The notes under the pieces are model-generated. The model saw only the letters and a program-made list of their open reading frames with translations, did no database searches and was not told where the DNA came from. Shown piece after piece: positions 59,159 through 64,000 of a stretch of 64,000 bases of DNA. The stretch is from Eublepharis macularius (taxonomy: Eukaryota; Chordata; Lepidosauria; Squamata; Eublepharidae): NCBI RefSeq assembly GCF_028583425.1, contig NC_072801.1, positions 22,836,001 to 22,900,000 on the forward strand. The letters run 5' to 3'. Positions within the stretch are counted from its first letter, which is position 1. Each line of letters starts with the position of its first letter. Both the position numbers and the translations under genes were made by a program.

Positions 59159-59865
59159 TAGAGATGGGCACAAACAGAAAAAAAAATGAACATGATGTTC
59201 GTTGTTTCTTGCCATCCATGAACAGGGACTCACGAACCACGAACATGGCTCTTTTCACAAACATGTTCATGGTTGGCTGTTCATGGGGGCCAGCAGGCTC
59301 TCCTCCAGCCATCATCCAAGTCAAGATCCCTACTGCACCAATCCCAGAAACCTCACCTGAGCAGGCACCAGGAAAGGTACCAATAATAAATAATAGCTTG
59401 GCCCAGAGCCTGGCAGCAGCCCTGGAACTTGAAGGGGTGGATCACTATCCCACCACACACAAAGAACTCAAGCTCCAATGCACTCTATCAAAATGCCAAC
59501 AGCAACTCTCTCATTCTCCACTGTCTGCAAACTAAGCCAGAGCTGGGAGCCCCCCTCCCCTCTGGTCTTTGCTCCCTTGTAACAAATTTGGAGCTCCACA
59601 TTTGCAAGGAACATCTGCCTATCAAGCTAAATTGGGCTTAGATTGGGGTTTCCAGGGCAACAGCAGGAGTTCAGACAGAGTTCAGACAATCCCTGCCTAA
59701 GTTGCCAAGGGAATTGATTGCAGGTGCCAGGCTGTCTGGCTTGATGAACAGCAACGAATGAGGCTTGCAACGACCACCTGTTTGTTTATAATGGGGCCTC
59801 GCGAACAGCAGATTGGGCTGTTCGTGGCTTTTTTTTGTTCGTATTGCTGTTCGTGCCCATCTCTA
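59159..59865. mobile_element. hAT-like element, TAGAGATGGGCAC termini, 8-bp TSD
   Basis: TAGAGATGGGCACAAACAG to CTGTTCGTGCCCATCTCTA, flanked by GTCATAGG (59151-59158) and GTCATAAG (59866-59873). The 707-bp interior is unlike the short sister at 2280-2664, has a plus-strand frame (59164-59535) without transposase motifs, and shows no DDE or BED signature. Confidence 0.85.
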
Positions 59866-59873
59866 GTCATAAG

Positions 59874-60654
59874 ATCCGAATCAGTGGAAAGCAGTTAGAG
59901 GGTTCCAACCCCTAATTCCTAAAAACAAGTGATGTCCAAGGTGGTCGCAGTTTGGTCCTTCTGGATTCCACAGTTGTGAATATTGAGTGAAGTGCCCTTT
60001 GCAGATGCTCTTTCTTAAACATTACTTGAGATTTTCCAGAGCTAAGTTACGATTTCCAACCATCCATCCTAGAAAAGTACTCTGAAATACAGAAATTTAC
60101 CACGTCAACCATTTACCACCAAATAACTGCTGGTGCTCCAAGGGGCTGTGGCTCGGTAAATAAGAAAATAAGTTGCAACTAGTTTGTGCTTAAACCATCT
60201 CTTTCACCAGAAAACATGCACGTATCCCCCTGGTCAGTAAATGCATCATGAGGCAAACCCTCAGCAATGAAGCTAACTTACTCTTGATCTGGAAGTTACC
60301 TTTTTGTCATTCAGTGTTATCGGCTTGTAAGGAAACGACCTGATAATTTCAAATATAGAAATGCAGTACTGTGGCCACAACTGATGCAGTTCTTTCCATG
60401 TCTGAGCCTAGAGAAATTGTCCACCCACCCTAAACGGGGGCCTGCTTGCCTTCCTTGTAACCACTCAACTGTTCCTTCTTTCCACTTCCCAATAGAGCTC
60501 CTCCTGAAGCCAATCTCTGATTGGCTACGGCTCAATAACAAACAGGAAGGCAGGGAGATGGAGGGCACTGTTCATTTGACATCATTTTCAGAGAAAACCC
60601 ATCATAGAATTTCTGGCAATTCTTAGAGCGACATGACATCACTTCCAGGTTTTC
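59874..60654. other. Unique sequence, nothing recognised
   Basis: No exon or repeat terminus identified; 60317-60626 is open on both strands without family resemblance. Confidence 0.4.
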
Positions 60655-60662
60655 TCTGAAAG

Positions 60663-61060
60663 CAGGGCTTTTTTTCTAGGAAAAGAGGTGGTGGTACTCA
60701 GTGGGTTGCCAGCACAGGGGGCAACTCTTGGTGGGAGGTGGTGCCCCTGGTACCACATGTGCATGCACAAAGTGTGCGCACACTCCCAGGACCAATGATG
60801 TCACTTTGGATCAGCTGGAACAAGGGGGGAGTTTTTAAAAGTTTAAATCACCCTCGGCGAAAATGGTCACGTGGCTGGTGGCCCTGCCCCCTGATCTCCG
60901 GACAGAGGGGGGTTTAGATCGCCCTCCGTGCCGCTCCAGCAGTACGGAGGGCAATCTAACCTCCCCTCTGTCCGGAGATCAGGGGGCCACCAACCATGTG
61001 ACCATTTTCAAGAGGTTCCGGAACTCTGTTCCCCCACGTTCCAGCTGCAAAAAAGCCCTG
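60663..61060. mobile_element. Hairpin hAT MITE, CAGGGCTTTTTTT termini, 8-bp TSD
   Basis: CAGGGCTTTTTTTCTAGG to GCTGCAAAAAAGCCCTG, flanked by TCTGAAAG (60655-60662) and CCTGAAAG (61061-61068). Carries the same GGCCCTGCCCCCTGATCTCC arms as 7320-7579 plus about 140 extra bases on the left. Confidence 0.88.
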
Positions 61061-61068
61061 CCTGAAAG

Positions 61069-62035
61069 TAACATTACACCATCATTCCAACAGTGCTTTT
61101 TACGTTCATTTTTATTCCTGCAGGATGATAGAGCAGCAGCAGGAAGCCGGGCTTGCCAGCTGGAGATGCAACCTGGTCACCCTAGCTGCTGCAAGGAAAC
61201 AAGTTGCTGGAATAGATGCATCTTTAGCCTAGGGCTTTGGAATTGAGGTTGCAAGCTTATGTTAAAGCACATTTCATTCTAAGACTGTACTGAATGGGGA
61301 ATATTTGAATATCTGCTCTTTGCAGTCTCCAACTGCTATTTCACTATCTAGAACTGAAGTCAATTTGACGTTGGATCGGTAGACCTTATTTCAACAGTCA
61401 GAACTTGCTTCTTTCCAAAGTAAATCTGGGGAGGGGGGGCCATGAGAGCGAAGGCTGTGATGGTATCTCTGCCGTGTCGGCATGAACCAAAAACTTGGCA
61501 GAACAATGTGGAATTGTTTTAATCCTCAGCATGACACTGAAGTCTGAAGCAAAGAGAAGTATGTAAACATTCTGTTTTCTGCAAGAAATATCCGAGACAT
61601 AAAGCACATTCCCAGAGATGGAATGCCTCCTCTGGTTCTCTATGGCAGTTTTTTGGAGGGGGTGGGGGGTTGAAGTTCCACAGATCTGCAACCTAAGCTA
61701 GCCACAATTTGTGCTTTTGAACATACCTGACTTGAATAATAATGTTACTTTATACGATGTGCAGAATATTCCATTTTTCTCAGTAGCCCAAACAACTAGC
61801 CTGTAAAGTAGGGCCACTTTTTTTATTTCCCCTATTTCAGACTGCTGAGGGAGCGTTGCTTGCCCCGATGCACATAAAAAACACAGAGCAGCTGTCACTG
61901 TGACCTTTTAAGTCCTTTCTTGCAATGTCCAATACAAACCATGAAAAAAATGGCATCAAGTACCCAGATGGCAAGGCGCAGCACCTGCACTCTAGTTGCT
62001 CAGGTTTTGCATAGTGTATTGTACATAACTGTAGC
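61069..62035. other. Unique sequence, nothing recognised
   Basis: No exon or repeat terminus identified. Confidence 0.4.
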
Positions 62036-62220
62036 CTAGTGGTTAAGTGCTAGTTCGACTCCCGCTGCTGTGATCAGCTCAGCTGGCAGCCTTAGGTAAG
62101 CCACTCCTCTCAGCCCCAGCTCCCCAGCTGTATTGCGGTGATAATAATAACATTGACTTTGTTCGCTCTGAGTGGGGCACTACTCTGTCTAGATGAGCAG
62201 CGTATAAGCACAGTTATCGT
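62036..62220 (+). repeat. tRNA-derived SINE with L2-like tail
   Basis: GTAGCCTAGTGGTTAAGTGC, CTAGTTCGACTCCCGCTG (B box), AGCCACTCCTCTCAGCCCCA and GAGCAGCGTATAAGCACAG; the next element inserted in or at its tail. Confidence 0.7.
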
Positions 62221-62654
62221 CATGGGTCATTTTGTAGAAAAAGAGCTGGAGGAACTCATTAGCATAACGCATTAGCATATGCCGCACCCCTTGCCATCAC
62301 CGGAAGTGTGTCCTTAGCATAACTGATTTGCATGTGCCACACCCCCTGACATCACCTATCCTGACTGTTTTGGATCCAATCCTGGACATTCAGGGCTGAA
62401 ATTGGGCCCAAAATGGGGAAAGGGGGCTGAAAATGGCCGAAAAGGGGCCCCAAATGGTCAGGATTGGGCTGCTGCTGAGTGAGAGAGTGATCCACCACCC
62501 ATCAGAGGCCCGATCCGGGCCATTTTGGCCCCAATCCAGGCTGAAACGGGCCCAAATGGCCAAGAGTCAGGTGGGCGGGGCCACCTGACATGTGACCTCT
62601 TTGGGGAACTGCTGGAACTGTGTTCCTGCGCGTTCCCCCTCGAAATGAGCCCTG
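62221..62654 (+). mobile_element. hAT-like MITE, CATGGGTC...GAGCCCTG, 8-bp TSD
   Basis: CATGGGTCATTTTGTAGAAA to CCCTCGAAATGAGCCCTG, flanked by GTTATCGT (62213-62220) and GTTATCAT (62655-62662). Shares CATTAGCATA, ACATCACC and GGGAACTGC words with 51422-51704 and has an extra inverted GGCCCAAATGGCC-type core. Confidence 0.87.
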
Positions 62655-62662
62655 GTTATCAT

Positions 62663-63018
62663 TATTATACCTTGCCAAGCAACTCTGGTTTTTCAATGAG
62701 ATCTGTTTTGCATAACCCTCCGGTTATGCAAAACTTCTTTTCATTAGGAGCAGGGCTGTCATGCAAAGCTCTGGGTCTACTCAGACTTTCCCCTTTGGTA
62801 AGGGAACTCTATCAACAATATTGTTTAGGGAACGTGAGTGGAGACAGAAAGAATGGATGAGAACGAAAATGGAATTTGGAAGCCAGGATCGCATCGGAGG
62901 TGAAGATGAACTGCCTGGAAATAGCATGCCCCATTCAAGGGGAATGAGCTTCGTCTTTGCTTACAGTCCTAAGCATGCTTACTTGCAAGTTAATTACCAT
63001 AAGAGAAATAAAACCTAG
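62663..63018. other. Unique sequence, nothing recognised
   Basis: No exon or repeat terminus identified. Confidence 0.4.
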
Positions 63019-63395
63019 GTATGTGCCATCGAGGCCGTTTCCACACTACTCATCTTCATCCGGAACGCTGCAGAACGTTGCGAAAAAAATGCGAAAGATA
63101 GTGTCTTCTTGCACGAGTTTTGCACAACATCACACAAAACTCGTGCAAGAAGACACTACCTTCCAGGGGTTTTTTTTGCAACGTTCCACAGCGTTCCGGA
63201 TGAAGGTGAGTAGTATGGAAACGGCCCCAGTCGCAACCAACTTACAGCAACCCCAGCGACGGGCTTCAAGGCAAGTGAGAAACAGAGGTGGTTTGCCCTT
63301 GCCTTCCTCCGCAAAGTCTTCCTTGATGGTCTCCTATCGAAGCACTGACCCTGCTGAGCTTACAAAATCTGATGAAATCGGGCTATATCATACCG
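63019..63395 (-). repeat. 5S-rRNA-derived SINE, minus, interrupted near its end
   Basis: GTATGTGCCATC lies before the insert, AGTCGCAACCAACTTACAGC and CAGAGGTGGTTTGCCCTTGC after it, and CTGACCCTGCTGAGCTTACA is the 5S-like part on the minus strand. Confidence 0.8.
63033..63226. mobile_element. Harbinger-like MITE, GGCCGTTTCC termini
   Basis: GGCCGTTTCCACACTACTCA to AGTAGTATGGAAACGGCC, with CGA and CCA flanks. Inner CACGAGTTTTGCACAAC and ACACAAAACTCGTGCAAG pair; subfamily of 18694-18863. Confidence 0.85.
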
Positions 63396-64000
63396 TTACA
63401 AAACCCAAATAAAACCTACCCCTGAGTAAAACAAAGTCTAAGATAGGATAGGGAGTTAATTTTCCCTCCCTGCAAAAAAACCCTTCAGGATATCACTTTG
63501 CTCAGATGAGCTATGCATTTGCATTCAGAAAGAGTATTCCTGTATGTGCATGCTTTGCTAAGTCTCCGGAGAAAGTCCCCAGGATCTCTGTGGTATTTGT
63601 CCTGTATAATGGCGCAGTTTATTTGTATAAATATGAGCATCCATCAATGGTGTAAAACAGACTTTTCATTAGCTTCTTTTGCCAGGGTTGAGGGTGGGCG
63701 GGGGGAGAGAAGCTATTAATTTGCTGGCTCCTTCCAATGAACTCCAGGGTTGCTGCAATACCCGGAACTGATGAATACAAAATAAATGTGAGACTGTATT
63801 AGATGTAAAGGTTAATCCATAAATCAAAGGGAAATGTCAGTTGCCTTTTAACGTTGATTGAGATGTAATTTGGTGTCGGTTGTGCTGTGTTTGTTATAGA
63901 AATTCGCAAATCCTCTCCTGTTAGGTGCTGGACTCTGGGTAACCTGAAACAAATTAAGTCATTTGTTTTGTTTATATAAGCATGTCCAGATCGATCATTG
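63396..64000. other. Unique sequence to window end
   Basis: 63770-64000 is repeat-free and AT-rich (AACGTTGATTGAGATGTAAT, GAAACAAATTAAGTCATTTG) and could be conserved non-coding DNA; no exon seen. Confidence 0.4.

Noticed and set aside
59164-59535. 123-codon frame inside the TAGAGATGGGC element as a transposase remnant
   Set aside because: No BED finger, DDE or hAT dimerisation motif is visible, so it is not called as coding.

Overview
The window is vertebrate nuclear DNA, most likely from a squamate reptile (lizard, perhaps a gecko). I infer this from a FOXL3-type forkhead gene with vertebrate splice sites, a Sauria-type SINE with an (ACCTTT)n tail, 5S-rRNA-derived SINEs, L2/CR1-type LINE 3' ends and very many non-autonomous DNA transposons. 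Gene density is very low. I see no bacterial features, no CRISPR array, no convincing tRNA or rRNA gene and no endogenous retrovirus. || Genes: (1) FOXL3, plus strand, three coding exons at 35424-35530, 38395-38563 and 40646-41119. Both introns are GT-AG and the frame is open for 249 residues with a complete forkhead domain and a C-terminal eh1-like motif. (2) An intronless essential (alkali) myosin light chain copy at 3271-3786 on the minus strand. It has an A-rich tail, an ATTAAA signal and a 17-bp target-site duplication, so it is a LINE-mobilised retrocopy, yet its 171-codon frame is open. (3) An unassigned 153-codon open frame at 44087-44548 with a repeated peptide motif, which may or may not be a gene. 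|| Layout: 1-9.8 kb is mostly unrecognised sequence with the myosin retrocopy and hAT-like MITEs. 9.8-19.7 kb is a dense repeat tract of MITEs, tRNA-derived SINEs and LINE 3' ends. 20-31 kb holds LINE fragments, one of them split by a fold-back element, and a long (GAAA)n tract. 32-35.4 kb is mostly repeat-poor and may contain conserved regulatory DNA upstream of FOXL3. 35.4-41.6 kb is FOXL3. 43.6-48.7 kb and 51.2-56 kb are heavily nested repeats. 48.6-51.0 kb is a 2.3-kb L2-like LINE on the minus strand ending in a CpG-dense tetranucleotide tract. 52.4-52.9 and 57.1-57.8 kb are repeat-free islands that read like conserved non-coding elements. || Strongest structural signals: I could assign target-site duplications by eye to many elements. 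8-bp duplications mark several hAT-like families (termini CAGGGC, CAGGGGTC, TAGAGATGGG, TAGGGTTGCC). 3-bp duplications mark PIF/Harbinger-like families (termini GGCCGTTTCC, GGGCCAAGCT, GAGTCTC, CAGTGCA). A 723-bp unit with arms of about 213 bp sits inside another MITE with a 15-bp duplication. Six of the seven 5S-derived SINEs I found carry a later insertion. All identifications are by eye; no database search was run.
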